Positions 24,790 to 33,457 of a DNA stretch of 64,000 nucleotides are shown piece by piece. The notes beneath the pieces are model-generated. The model was given only the letters and a program-made list of their open reading frames with translations, searched no databases and was not told the DNA's origin. This stretch comes from Agrobacterium vitis (GTDB lineage Bacteria; Pseudomonadota; Alphaproteobacteria; Rhizobiales; Rhizobiaceae). Within the stretch, counting starts at the first letter, position 1; every line of letters starts with the position of its first letter. The stretch is from positions 2,542,001-2,606,000 of the forward strand of contig NZ_CP118259.1 in NCBI RefSeq assembly GCF_013337045.2, written 5' to 3'. The translations under genes were made by a program, and so were the position numbers.

Positions 24790-25791
24790 TTAAATTCCAG
24801 TAAATCCAGGCAAAACAAGCTGAGTCCCCATTGCCTCCTGCAATTCTATCTCACGTCCCCGAATAGAAGCGTCATATACGGGTGAAGACATTTCCCTTTT
24901 CTGCATAATTATTCCACGCAAGTCGCGCTGATCGGACATCTTTTTAATTAACAACAAACGAGCCAAATCTATCCAATAAGGCTCTACCCCTTCTGACGAA
25001 GGAATTTCATGGCCTCCTTCGCGTATCAGGCGTTCCGCCTCTAACAACCAATCCATCGCTTTACTTGGATCGCCCTTTGGCATTGGCGGCATATCAAGTT
25101 TTTCTGGCCAGCCCGCCGCTATATATCTTTTGGCCGCGTCTTCATCCTTGTCATAAAGATGCAAGCTACCCACCGCATGGTTGTATGTGCCAAGCTCGTG
25201 GTTTGTGTGTCTAGCAACAAACTCTTGGAGCATGGTAAAGGCAAAAATATCATGAGGTAAGCCTCTGTAAGCATCGTTCGATCGCATTGAAACCAAAACG
25301 TGAAGCTTTTTCCCGCGTGCTAAAAATTGAATCGTACATGTGCAGGGAACGTCGTTGTTTCCCATGTCTTCTTTGTCAAATATCTGAATAACGGCTTGGC
25401 GTGTATCGTGCCTATCAGGGTTATTGATTAGCGTTATGATATTTTTTAGCTGTCCTTGATCTTTTCCAAAAATTCTAGGTCCATAGGCTCCTTCCGCCGA
25501 GATAGCCTCGGCAGACAGTTTGCAAAATTTCCTGTAACTCTTGATGTAATACTCAATTACATCCAAGCGATCCGACCCCGAAAAATACCATAAGGTTTCT
25601 CCCAAGCAGCTAAAAAGCGTTGCTCTCTGCTCGGTTCTGCTAAAGCGCGAACGTGGATTTTTCAGTTTTAGTAATACGCCTACCGCCTCTCTGTTGGGGC
25701 CTTTTGTAGGGCTGACTCTATTGTTGCTTTTTAGTAGAGCTCGATAAACAGAGCCAAGCAGGTCGTCTAATGTATCTCGTACAAAGTACAT
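24790..25791 (-). CDS. Thymidylate-synthase-fold enzyme, predicted dCMP-type (cargo)
   Basis: The 333-aa protein (ATG 25791; a TTG at 25827 would add 12 residues) has the thymidylate synthase core. Visible are ETLW near 65-68, catalytic Cys150 in VPCTC, Arg170 and Asp173 in MRSND, RGLPHDIF, and His211/Tyr213 in LHLY. All of these sit at E. coli ThyA numbers plus 4. The residue matching ThyA Asn177 is Asp181. In known enzymes Asp here selects dCMP instead of dUMP, as in T4 dCMP hydroxymethylase. It probably makes a modified cytidylate or uses an unusual nucleotide. It forms an operon with the pyrophosphorylase-like gene. Confidence 0.75.
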   Translation of the reverse strand: MYFVRDTLDDLLGSVYRALLKSNNRVSPTKGPNREAVGVLLKLKNPRSRFSRTEQRATLFSCLGETLWYFSGSDRLDVIEYYIKSYRKFCKLSAEAISAEGAYGPRIFGKDQGQLKNIITLINNPDRHDTRQAVIQIFDKEDMGNNDVPCTCTIQFLARGKKLHVLVSMRSNDAYRGLPHDIFAFTMLQEFVARHTNHELGTYNHAVGSLHLYDKDEDAAKRYIAAGWPEKLDMPPMPKGDPSKAMDWLLEAERLIREGGHEIPSSEGVEPYWIDLARLLLIKKMSDQRDLRGIIMQKREMSSPVYDASIRGREIELQEAMGTQLVLPGFTGI

Positions 25792-25904
25792 GCTAGCCCG
25801 CTTGCCCCCGCCGAATCGTCCAATCAACAGAGCTTAAACACAATCCTCAAAAATACTAAAGGTGGAAGTAGTTTACGGCGCAACCATTCAGACAAAATGC
25901 TGAC

Positions 25905-26369
25905 TTACTCCACCGCTAACCAGTGTTCCGCAATAGTCACGACCTCATCCTCATCTGCAACAGAAAGCCCGAGATAAGGCCGCGCCGTGAGGGTCACTTT
26001 CTTGCCCAGACCAGCGTCACCACCAAACTGGTGGATGGCGGCGTAAATCAAGCTTGAGCCGATCCGCACATCGGTATCGCTGGCTAGCATGTTGATGGAG
26101 TTCATTAGATCGCCAGAGGCGCGCAGGATGGTGGTGGTGGCGTTGCCGTGTTTTTTCGAGCGCAGGTTGAGGGTGCTCTGGGATAGGGTTTTCCAGCGGT
26201 TGCCATCCGGCGCGCTTTCATTCTCGAAATTGTCCTTGACCGAATTCAGCAGATGTTCGCCGACATTTTTGTAAAAGCCTGCCGGACGCTGCATCTTGCC
26301 TATCAGTTCGGTCAGTTTTTCGCGCATGTCGGCGTCGTCAATGGTCGCCTTGTAGCTGATACCGGTCAT
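25905..26369 (-). CDS. Virion morphogenesis protein, Mu gpG-like
   Basis: The 154-aa protein ends IYAAIHQFGGDAG ... LTARPYLGLSVADE, the standard C-terminal motif of phage virion morphogenesis (gpG/tail completion) proteins. It lies after the F-like head gene. The cargo block begins about 80 bases downstream of its stop, separating it from the protease gene that normally follows. Confidence 0.88.
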   Translation of the reverse strand: MTGISYKATIDDADMREKLTELIGKMQRPAGFYKNVGEHLLNSVKDNFENESAPDGNRWKTLSQSTLNLRSKKHGNATTTILRASGDLMNSINMLASDTDVRIGSSLIYAAIHQFGGDAGLGKKVTLTARPYLGLSVADEDEVVTIAEHWLAVE

Positions 26370-26473
26370 CTCGACTTTTCCTCGTAGCGGTCATATATTG
26401 GTTTTGTCAGCGGACGAGACCGGCGATGGTCACGCCAGTTCGTTGACGCAGAGGCCGGATCGCTCCCGGTCTT

Positions 26474-28018
26474 TTATTTTTCCGGGCGCTTGTAGATCAG
26501 CTTGCCGACGCGCCGCTTTTCCAAAGCCGAGAAATCAGGCTCCCCGCGCTTATCGGTGAAGTCGAAGCTGGTGATGGCCTCCCAGCCTCGTTCGCCAATC
26601 TCGAATACGACCTGGATGGCGGTTTTCGGATCGACACGGATGTAACGGCGATCCACCACAAGATCTCCGCTCTCGACTTTGTGCGCCACACCCATCCAGA
26701 TCTCGTCAGGGTCAATCAACGCTTCGGCCATCATCGACATAACGCGGTGGCGATTGCGTTTCAGCGCCTTGAAAGCACCTTCGCGGTTTCGAAATAGCAG
26801 ATCGGAAACAGGGATACGATTGCCCGCCGCGTCTTCAAACAGCACGGCTTTGCCAATGTCAGCGCCGAACGGTTCAAGGAAGGCCCGTACATAGTCCTCT
26901 GGAGCAAGCCCATCTTCAAGCGTCTTGGCCTTGAATGGCTTTGCCGCCTTTAGCAGCTCGTCCAGCGGTTCGGGGGCGTCGATCTCCACCGCCATGCGCG
27001 GATTGTCCAGGACTTCGTGGCCTTGCTCCATCAGATTCGACGGCGTCAAGCCGCGCTCCCAAAGGTCACCGGGCTGATAGTCCCAGCCATAACCGACGCC
27101 TTGCGGTTGTTCGATCAGCTGGCCGGTCAGCGGGTCCTTCATCGGTTCCGTTAGAATTTCGGGAGATGGATCGGGGCCGTCTTTGCCCATACGCTTCAGG
27201 TCTCGCAGGGAACGCGAGCGCACACCGCAGGAACAATGCCAGTCGTTCGGTGGGAAATGGGTCTGCCAGAACGGATCATCATGCGGATAGCATTTGCCGT
27301 GCCACGCCAGATGTTGGGTGCGCGGAATTTTCGGCTTGCGGGTTTCACCGTGGCGATATTCCCAATATGGGCGCAGCTTCAGCACATCCGGGTCGCGCAT
27401 CTGCTTGAGCCGCCCCGCCATGTGGCTGGTGCGCAGGTTGGTTTCAAAGATCACCCGGCTGCGCCAGCCGCGTTCACCCTTATAAGCCCAGCCGTATTTG
27501 GCAACGATCCGGTCAAAGTCCTTTTGGAAATCAGCGAAGGTGGTGCCGCTTTGCATGGCGCTGGCAATGGCGGTCTGAAAATCCGACAGCATGGCGAGAT
27601 CGGTGGCACCAGCAATAACAAAGGCGCGATCGTGGGTGCCGCGCAAAGCATCGCTCCACGCCTTGGTCGGCTTGCCCCGTTTTTGGGTAAAGAAGTCAAT
27701 CTGCTCCTTGAACGGCTGGTTGAATACGTCAGCGTCGGCAAAACGGGCGTCATCGTCCTCGCCGTCAGTAAACGCGGCCTCGCGTCCATGAAGGGCTGCC
27801 AGCTCCAAGCCATCGCCCAGCAGTTTGCCAAGTGCATCAGGGGTCCACTTTGCACCAAGGGTGAGAATAGCGCGGGCGGCGTCTGGATAATCAGGCGCGG
27901 CCTCAATGGCGGTGCGGATGGTGTTGAGGCGGCGGGTGGAGAGGCTGGCGGCTAAGTCTTCGAGCTGATCCGTCAGATCAGTGACCGGATCGGCGTCATC
28001 GGCAAAGCTTGCCGTCAG
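26474..28018 (-). CDS. Minor head protein, Mu gpF/SPP1 gp7-like, apparently lacking a normal start codon
   Basis: The C-terminal part has the F-type domain (SRVIFETNLRTSHMAGRL, WEYRHGETRKPKIPRTQH, HFPPNDWHCSCGVRS). The first usable start in frame is a TTG at 27808, giving 444 aa. The frame stays open and coding-like for 70 more residues (TASFADDADPVTDLTDQLED) up to CTG 28018 and into the portal gene. No ATG, GTG or TTG occurs upstream before a stop. A -1 slip on the nine-A tract (28033-28025) in the portal gene would enter this frame. See findings. The product is packaged in the head near the portal. Confidence 0.85.
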   Translation of the reverse strand: MTASFADDADPVTDLTDQLEDLAASLSTRRLNTIRTAIEAAPDYPDAARAILTLGAKWTPDALGKLLGDGLELAALHGREAAFTDGEDDDARFADADVFNQPFKEQIDFFTQKRGKPTKAWSDALRGTHDRAFVIAGATDLAMLSDFQTAIASAMQSGTTFADFQKDFDRIVAKYGWAYKGERGWRSRVIFETNLRTSHMAGRLKQMRDPDVLKLRPYWEYRHGETRKPKIPRTQHLAWHGKCYPHDDPFWQTHFPPNDWHCSCGVRSRSLRDLKRMGKDGPDPSPEILTEPMKDPLTGQLIEQPQGVGYGWDYQPGDLWERGLTPSNLMEQGHEVLDNPRMAVEIDAPEPLDELLKAAKPFKAKTLEDGLAPEDYVRAFLEPFGADIGKAVLFEDAAGNRIPVSDLLFRNREGAFKALKRNRHRVMSMMAEALIDPDEIWMGVAHKVESGDLVVDRRYIRVDPKTAIQVVFEIGERGWEAITSFDFTDKRGEPDFSALEKRRVGKLIYKRPEK

Positions 28019-29415
28019 CTGTCGTTTTTTTTTGAGCCGAGCGGCCCGAACAGGCTGGAGAATGCAGGAGCGTTATCGGGCATTTGTTGTGTTGGCCGCT
28101 TGCCTTCTATGAACGCAAACCGTGCTTCCACCAGCCGATCAATCGTCTGATCGGAGAGACTATGGGTTAGGTCAAACGAGGTGATGAATTCGCGTGCTGT
28201 GTCGTCATCATCAATATTGGCGGCGGTGGCAATGATCTCGACCAGGGCGGCATGTTCGGAGCTTGCGGCCTCAGCCCTGGCCTTGCGCGTTTCGGCCTTG
28301 GCCTTCTCGTTAGATGGGCGCACCCGCCAGACACGCGGGACGGCAGCGCCGGGGAAGTTGTACTCGACCAGCCAGCGGATAAGCTGCTCGTTCAATGTGT
28401 CCGACAGGTGATCGGCGTCACTGTCCACCAGCAGGTCGAGCATTCCTGCGTGGGTTTCGGCGGCGGCACGGGAGCCGCTAGAGCCGATATCGGTGGTCAG
28501 GGTTTCGCCGAGAATACAGATGGATATCTGCTTGTCCCAATATTCGAGCCATTCCTGATAGCTAACGGAGCCGGACCGCGCCGCCTCCAGAAACTTCACA
28601 TCCGTCCCAACCGGCACCGTGACGGCAGAGCTGGTGCGGATATTGGCAAGATTATGCAGTAGCTTTTGCTGCTCGTCGCTCAACATGCCGTAGGGCGTTT
28701 GGGCGATAACGGTCGGCCCCGCGAACTTGTCGAGAAAATGTAGCCAGAAGGCTATGCCTTCGCGTTTAAACAGCACAGCCCAAAACAACTGATAGCCCAG
28801 GCCGAGACCATACGGATTGTTGCCGACAACGCCGTGGCGGTGGACGATGAATTTCCGCTCCGGCAGCTCTATCCCGTCATTCATGTTCGTCCAGGTGCGC
28901 AGCCGTGGCCGACCGTCCTGGCCGAACGCAAAACGGCGCTGGTCATGGCTGACGATGCGCTGCGGCTTGATCCGGTTGCCGTCTCTCGCCCAAATGCTCT
29001 CCGAAACCGCAAACCCCTTCAGGATCGCGCCGCCAGACAAATCTTCACAGACGCCGTCGAAGGGCATGTCCTTCAGCGTGGTGCGTACGAAATCCGCCGC
29101 CGCGACATCAAGAGGCTTGTCGGATGCCTGGACCACCTCCCATTCGCGGGCCACCAGATGCTTGTTGCGCTTGGCAAGGCAGGCAGAGGCGTGGGTGTCG
29201 CGCTTGATTTCGTCATATATTTTGAGACCCTTGCCGCCACCGCGCTGGAGGAGCGTGTCGTCAGCATGTTGCAGAGCGCCGGTGTAGAACGGGATGGTAA
29301 TGTCGTTCTTGACATCGGCAATCAGCGTTCCGGCCTCGCTTGGCAGGTTTTTCCGGGTCTCTGCGGGCGTGGTGTCGGCAAAGCTGGCGCGGGTTTTGCG
29401 GTTCTTGCGGCTCAC
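28015..29415 (-). CDS. Portal protein, Mu gp29-like (DUF935)
   Basis: This 466-aa protein has ACLAKRNKHLVAREWEV, GGAILKGFAVSESIW and ILGETLTTDIGSSGSRAAAE, typical of DUF935 portals. It forms the dodecameric DNA gate at one head vertex. The start overlaps the terminase stop (ATGA). Its last codons read TCA AAA AAA AAC GAC AGC TGA, which contain a candidate -1 frameshift site. Confidence 0.92.
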   Translation of the reverse strand: MSRKNRKTRASFADTTPAETRKNLPSEAGTLIADVKNDITIPFYTGALQHADDTLLQRGGGKGLKIYDEIKRDTHASACLAKRNKHLVAREWEVVQASDKPLDVAAADFVRTTLKDMPFDGVCEDLSGGAILKGFAVSESIWARDGNRIKPQRIVSHDQRRFAFGQDGRPRLRTWTNMNDGIELPERKFIVHRHGVVGNNPYGLGLGYQLFWAVLFKREGIAFWLHFLDKFAGPTVIAQTPYGMLSDEQQKLLHNLANIRTSSAVTVPVGTDVKFLEAARSGSVSYQEWLEYWDKQISICILGETLTTDIGSSGSRAAAETHAGMLDLLVDSDADHLSDTLNEQLIRWLVEYNFPGAAVPRVWRVRPSNEKAKAETRKARAEAASSEHAALVEIIATAANIDDDDTAREFITSFDLTHSLSDQTIDRLVEARFAFIEGKRPTQQMPDNAPAFSSLFGPLGSKKNDS

Positions 29416-31067
29416 AGTCGGTAGTCTCCATAATTGTCAGAGCCAGCAGCGGCAGCAGTCATCACGCCAGCGCTGCCACCTCCGGCCTGCTGACCACCGG
29501 CATAAAGCAGCGTGTTTTGCCAAAGCATGTCGAGCGCGTCCGGCCCGTCATCGTGGTCGGCGTTGGGCCATTGTTGCAGCTGGTCAATCAGCGTCTGTTG
29601 GGTCTGGTTGAGGCGGATCAGACCCGCCGCAATCGGCGGCTGAAGCCGCTCGATGCGCAGATCCTTGTCGGCATGTGGCGTGATCGGCACGGCAGAAATC
29701 CCGACGCCCTGCTTTGCCGCTTCCACCATCAACGTTGTGCGCAAAAACTCTTGAAACTGTACCGCCTCGACAAACCACAGCAGGCAACGATACTCGCGCT
29801 GAAGGGCGATAATGTCGGCAATGATCACATCCGGCAGGCGGCGGCGGATCGAGGCTTCCACCACGTCCATCTTACCGGTCAGGCGATCAAAGCCGCCGAT
29901 CAGGATAGCGGACGGATCGCGGCCATGACCCTTTTTGCCGAGTGACGGATCAAGCGCGCCGAAGAAAATCAGGTCGCTGCGCTTGAGCGCCCAGAAGGTC
30001 AGATCCTTAAACGGGCTGCCCTCGCTGATCGGCTTATTCTGGTATTCCGTCTGGAAACTGTCGTGATCGCTAGCGCGCTCCAACATCAGCCAGACAAGCG
30101 GCTGCATCGACGGCCAGTTGACCACGGCCCCGGCGTCCATATCCGCCTTATTGCCATCATAGAATGCGCGGGCGGCGTCCTCACCCTCATTGTGATAACG
30201 CTCTTCGAAGTGGTCCCAAAGGTCCATCCGATCAGGAAAGCGAATGATCGCCTGGAATTCGGCCACCCGCCAAACCGGCGACTTTGCCGCCCGCACCAGC
30301 ACGGCGTCATAATGCAAGACGGTGCCAACCCAGACCACATCCATCGAGCCGTCCGGTGGGCCTACCTTCAGGGCGGCGCGTTTGATCCATGTTTCCAGCT
30401 TCTTGCGCTGTTCTGGCGAGCGCACCGCCTCATCGTTCTCCAAGTCATCGAAAAACATCAGGTCGGGGCGATAGGGACCATGACGACGGCCACGCAGCTT
30501 TTGCAGCGCGCCAAGCCCCTCAACCCGGATATTGTTGGCGGTGACGATTTCGCCCTCGCGCCAGACGCGGCCCTGGCCGGTCGCCTCCGGAAAGTCATGG
30601 GCAAGGCGCGGATTGGTGGTCAGCTCGGCCTTGATCGCCTCGATCAGCAAAGCCGCCTGAGCATACACGTCGCAGACTTCGAGAATGTAACGCTTGTATC
30701 CCAGACAGAGGCAATAGAGCGCAAAGCCAAGCGACATATGGGTGGATTTGGACGAGCCACGCGGGGCGATGAACAAGTCTCTAACGCCCTTGGAAGACGT
30801 TAGAATTTGCGGCACACGCGCAAAAATCTCTTCATGGAAGCGGCTGTGATCACCCTTCACATAGTGCGGAAGATAGGTTTCCAGAAAGAAGCGAAACCCG
30901 GTCTCCGGGTGCTTTGCCTTCGCCAGTCGTTCCGCCTTGGCCTTGGGATCGGCGGCAAAGGCGGTGACGGACAGGTCCACCCAGCGGGCCAGTTCGTCGG
31001 CCATCCGGGCAAGGTTCTCCCGGAAATCCTTTGCGCTAACTGTAGGGCTAAGTTTTGGGCGCTTCAT
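29412..31067 (-). CDS. Terminase large subunit, Mu gp28-like
   Basis: The 551-aa DNA-packaging motor shows Walker A APRGSSKST (101-109), Walker B LMFFDDLEND (about 206-215) and an RNase H-type nuclease part beginning LDPSLGKKGHGRDPSA. It cuts and pumps phage DNA into the head; Mu-like phages package by headful across host DNA. It overlaps the small subunit and portal genes by 4 bases each. Confidence 0.93.
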   Translation of the reverse strand: MKRPKLSPTVSAKDFRENLARMADELARWVDLSVTAFAADPKAKAERLAKAKHPETGFRFFLETYLPHYVKGDHSRFHEEIFARVPQILTSSKGVRDLFIAPRGSSKSTHMSLGFALYCLCLGYKRYILEVCDVYAQAALLIEAIKAELTTNPRLAHDFPEATGQGRVWREGEIVTANNIRVEGLGALQKLRGRRHGPYRPDLMFFDDLENDEAVRSPEQRKKLETWIKRAALKVGPPDGSMDVVWVGTVLHYDAVLVRAAKSPVWRVAEFQAIIRFPDRMDLWDHFEERYHNEGEDAARAFYDGNKADMDAGAVVNWPSMQPLVWLMLERASDHDSFQTEYQNKPISEGSPFKDLTFWALKRSDLIFFGALDPSLGKKGHGRDPSAILIGGFDRLTGKMDVVEASIRRRLPDVIIADIIALQREYRCLLWFVEAVQFQEFLRTTLMVEAAKQGVGISAVPITPHADKDLRIERLQPPIAAGLIRLNQTQQTLIDQLQQWPNADHDDGPDALDMLWQNTLLYAGGQQAGGGSAGVMTAAAAGSDNYGDYRL

Positions 31068-31564
31068 GGAGCAAAGGCCGTGGCAATCCGGTCGCCGAAT
31101 GGAATGAGGATTTCCTGCACGACGGAGATATGTTGCGGAAACTGTTCCTGCACAAAGGCAATCAGATGCTGGACAACGTCTTGCGCGACGCCAAGCTGGC
31201 TGATCTTCGGAGCCAGCTTGCCAGCCGAGGCTGTCACCTTGACCATGGCGTCGCCCAACGCGACCATGTGCTTGATCTTCTGGTCAAGGGTCAGTTGTTC
31301 GGTCTTGACCTCTTCCAGCAGAGCTTGCGCCATCAGCACGAAATCCTCGACCACGGATGAAACTACCGTGTCGATACCTTCGCCCGCGATCACCGACGCT
31401 GACCGGGCCATGTCCCAATCATCACCGGCTTCTTTGGCGGCTTTCTTCCAACGTCCAAAGGTGGCGGCGCTGATATTGAGCGTCATGGAAATGGTGGCCG
31501 CTGACATGCGCCGATAGACATAATCGGCGCGGGCCTTGCGGCGGGTGTCCTGGTCATTGGCCAT
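31064..31564 (-). CDS. Terminase small subunit-like protein, DUF1804 (Mu gp27-type)
   Basis: The 166-aa protein starts MANDQDTRRKARADYVYRR and has an HTH-like segment SAATFGRWKKAAKE, as in DUF1804 proteins placed before the Mu large terminase. It probably binds the pac end and recruits the motor. I chose ATG 31564 over the frame opening at 31585. Confidence 0.82.
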   Translation of the reverse strand: MANDQDTRRKARADYVYRRMSAATISMTLNISAATFGRWKKAAKEAGDDWDMARSASVIAGEGIDTVVSSVVEDFVLMAQALLEEVKTEQLTLDQKIKHMVALGDAMVKVTASAGKLAPKISQLGVAQDVVQHLIAFVQEQFPQHISVVQEILIPFGDRIATAFAP

Positions 31565-31898
31565 TTTTGCCACCACCCTTTCCAAGACCGAGCAAGTCTT
31601 TGATCAATTGCGGTGGATTGCTGGACGCCTGCTTGAGCCACAGGATCAGATTACGCCCGGTAATGCCGTAAGCCGCAGCGACCGCAAAGCCCCATGAGCC
31701 GGGGTTGTCCGCGACACCCGCCAGATCAAGCGTCAGCTCGGTAGCAATGGTGGCCACAAACACGCCTGCGATAATCGAGCCGATGGCCGTAAACAGGTCA
31801 TGGGAGCGCCAGTCCAGCGCAACGGACAGCACAGCCGCCACGCCCGACGAGGCAAGCGTGGCGACCTTGAGGCCAAAAATGGTTTCGGGGCCGGTCAT
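31554..31898 (-). CDS. Small membrane protein, probable holin
   Basis: This 114-aa protein has about three hydrophobic segments (LASSGVAAVLSVALDW, IGSIIAGVFVATIATEL, WGFAVAAAYGITG). It lies in the lysis gene group with an endolysin and another membrane protein. It would form inner-membrane holes that release the endolysin. Family not identified. Confidence 0.6.
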   Translation of the reverse strand: MTGPETIFGLKVATLASSGVAAVLSVALDWRSHDLFTAIGSIIAGVFVATIATELTLDLAGVADNPGSWGFAVAAAYGITGRNLILWLKQASSNPPQLIKDLLGLGKGGGKNGQ

Positions 31899-31961
31899 GG
31901 GTTTCCTTGTTGTTGGATGTTACCGCCGTGCAAATCAGCGCGGCGGGCCGGTCTGGGCTGA

Positions 31962-32477
31962 TCAGGTTTTGGGGATGGATGACCAATGCGCAGCAATCGG
32001 CAAGGCGAGGCTGGCGGTGGGCCATTTAGACAGGATGATGTCCTCAAGCGCCTTGTCGTTGACGCCAAGCGTTTCCAGCGTTTGCGGGTTTTTCTCGCGC
32101 ACATAAAACATGGCGTCGGCCACGACAGCCGCCGCCGTACCTGCAACGGCAGGCAGACCCGCCTTGGTCAGAGCAAAGCGCAAGCCGTTCTCGGCGGCAA
32201 AATGCAGGCCGTCCCGCAGCTTGGCTTCGACTTCCAAGCGTTTCGCCGAGTCGGATATACCAATCAGCCGCACAAGCCGGGTGATCAACCAAGTGCCGGC
32301 CACGCCCAGCACGGTCGCCACAAGCTCAAGGACGGACGGCGTGAGCGCAGACATAAAGCCGGTCGCTAACGACGGGGCATCGTCGGCAGCGAAAGCCGCG
32401 ATGGCGAGGCAGAACAGGAAGGCGGCGGCGGTCATCAAGAGATTGCAGACGCGCTGATAGGGCGGACGAAGGGTCAT
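31962..32477 (-). CDS. Membrane-anchored lysis-region protein, LLH-holin-like
   Basis: The 171-aa product has an N-terminal signal or anchor (LLMTAAAFLFCLAIAAFA), a second hydrophobic segment (LVATVLGVAGTWLITRLV) and a helical part ending WPTASLALP. This pattern resembles LLH-family phage holins. ATG 32477 with GGAG 6 bases upstream is preferred to the ATG at 32489. Confidence 0.55.
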   Translation of the reverse strand: MTLRPPYQRVCNLLMTAAAFLFCLAIAAFAADDAPSLATGFMSALTPSVLELVATVLGVAGTWLITRLVRLIGISDSAKRLEVEAKLRDGLHFAAENGLRFALTKAGLPAVAGTAAAVVADAMFYVREKNPQTLETLGVNDKALEDIILSKWPTASLALPIAAHWSSIPKT

Positions 32478-32525
32478 GATCGGCTCCATGTTTGGACTGA
32501 AGGGAAGGAGGTATGAGCGGTGCAA

Positions 32526-33377
32526 TCAGGCCGCTTCCGAGACGGATTGCGGCCAGAACGACCCCAGCGCCGACACGGTTTTCTTTCCGGCAAGACCATC
32601 CGCCGTTAAACCGGTCGCCTTCTGGAAAGCCCGAAGCGCGCCCTCGGTGCCCGCACCGAAATCGCCATCAATGGTCAGATGATAATGACCGGCCTGCGCC
32701 AAGGCCCGTTGCAATTGTTCGACGGCTTCACCGGTCATGCCCCGGCGCAGCACTGCAAAGACCTGATTGCCGGACAGCCGGTCGGCAGCAAGAGCGGCCA
32801 GCGCCGTCTTGGCCTTGGCAAGATAGGCGGCACGGTCGGCAAGACCATTGCGACCGCCATTGACGATCTTGGTGACTTTAACCAGATCGTCCGCATCGGC
32901 GGCGCGGGTGTTGATGTTGTTGCGCGACCAGAAGAATGCCGCCGCCCAACCGGCCCATGGCCATGTCGCCACCAGTTCCGGCTTGGCCTCGAAATCGGGG
33001 CATGTGGGGTCAGTCTTACGCATCCATATCGTAAAGGCGCGGCAGTTGGCGCGGCCCGTGAGCTGGATCGGTCCACGGCCTTTGTAACGGACGCCATCTC
33101 CGGGGCGGACATTGCCCAGATCCGCACGGCCCTCATACGCAGCCCCGGAGGCATATTCCTCAAGCGTGCAAAAGCCGTCGCTCTCGTGGGCGACCTGTGC
33201 CAAAAAATGCGCAATCCGTAGAGGCGTGGTGCATTCAATCAGCGTGAGCAATTCCGGCAGCATTTCGCCGAATGCGGCGATAATCGCCCGCTGCGCAGCC
33301 GCCTTTTTCGAAGGGGGCGTTGGTGCGATAGCTTTCAGGATGGACGCATCAATGCGGGAAACAAGTGTGGGGGACAT
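32526..33377 (-). CDS. Endolysin: GH19 chitinase/lysozyme-fold domain plus peptidoglycan-binding domain
   Basis: The 283-aa protein has a GH19-type catalytic part with FLAQVAHESDGF (Glu65 in HES, the likely acid) and YKGRGPIQLTG (98-108). A C-terminal PG_binding_1 domain follows (about 212-270: VEQLQRALAQAG, IDGDFGAGTEGALRAFQ). It degrades the wall at lysis. No signal peptide is seen, so it would rely on the neighbouring holin genes. Confidence 0.92.
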   Translation of the reverse strand: MSPTLVSRIDASILKAIAPTPPSKKAAAQRAIIAAFGEMLPELLTLIECTTPLRIAHFLAQVAHESDGFCTLEEYASGAAYEGRADLGNVRPGDGVRYKGRGPIQLTGRANCRAFTIWMRKTDPTCPDFEAKPELVATWPWAGWAAAFFWSRNNINTRAADADDLVKVTKIVNGGRNGLADRAAYLAKAKTALAALAADRLSGNQVFAVLRRGMTGEAVEQLQRALAQAGHYHLTIDGDFGAGTEGALRAFQKATGLTADGLAGKKTVSALGSFWPQSVSEAA

Positions 33378-33436
33378 TCGGCCTCGCGGTGCAATTTGCA
33401 GATGCGAGGACTTTGACGCGACTGCGCGTCAGATAT

Positions 33437-33457
33437 GACCGGACCTTAAGTCCGGTC
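33437..33457. repeat. Phage hairpin family, copy D
   Basis: GACCGGAC (33437-33444), loop CTTAA and GTCCGGTC (33450-33457). On the minus strand the hairpin starts with the TGA that stops mor, and it separates mor from the lysis genes. Confidence 0.9.
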
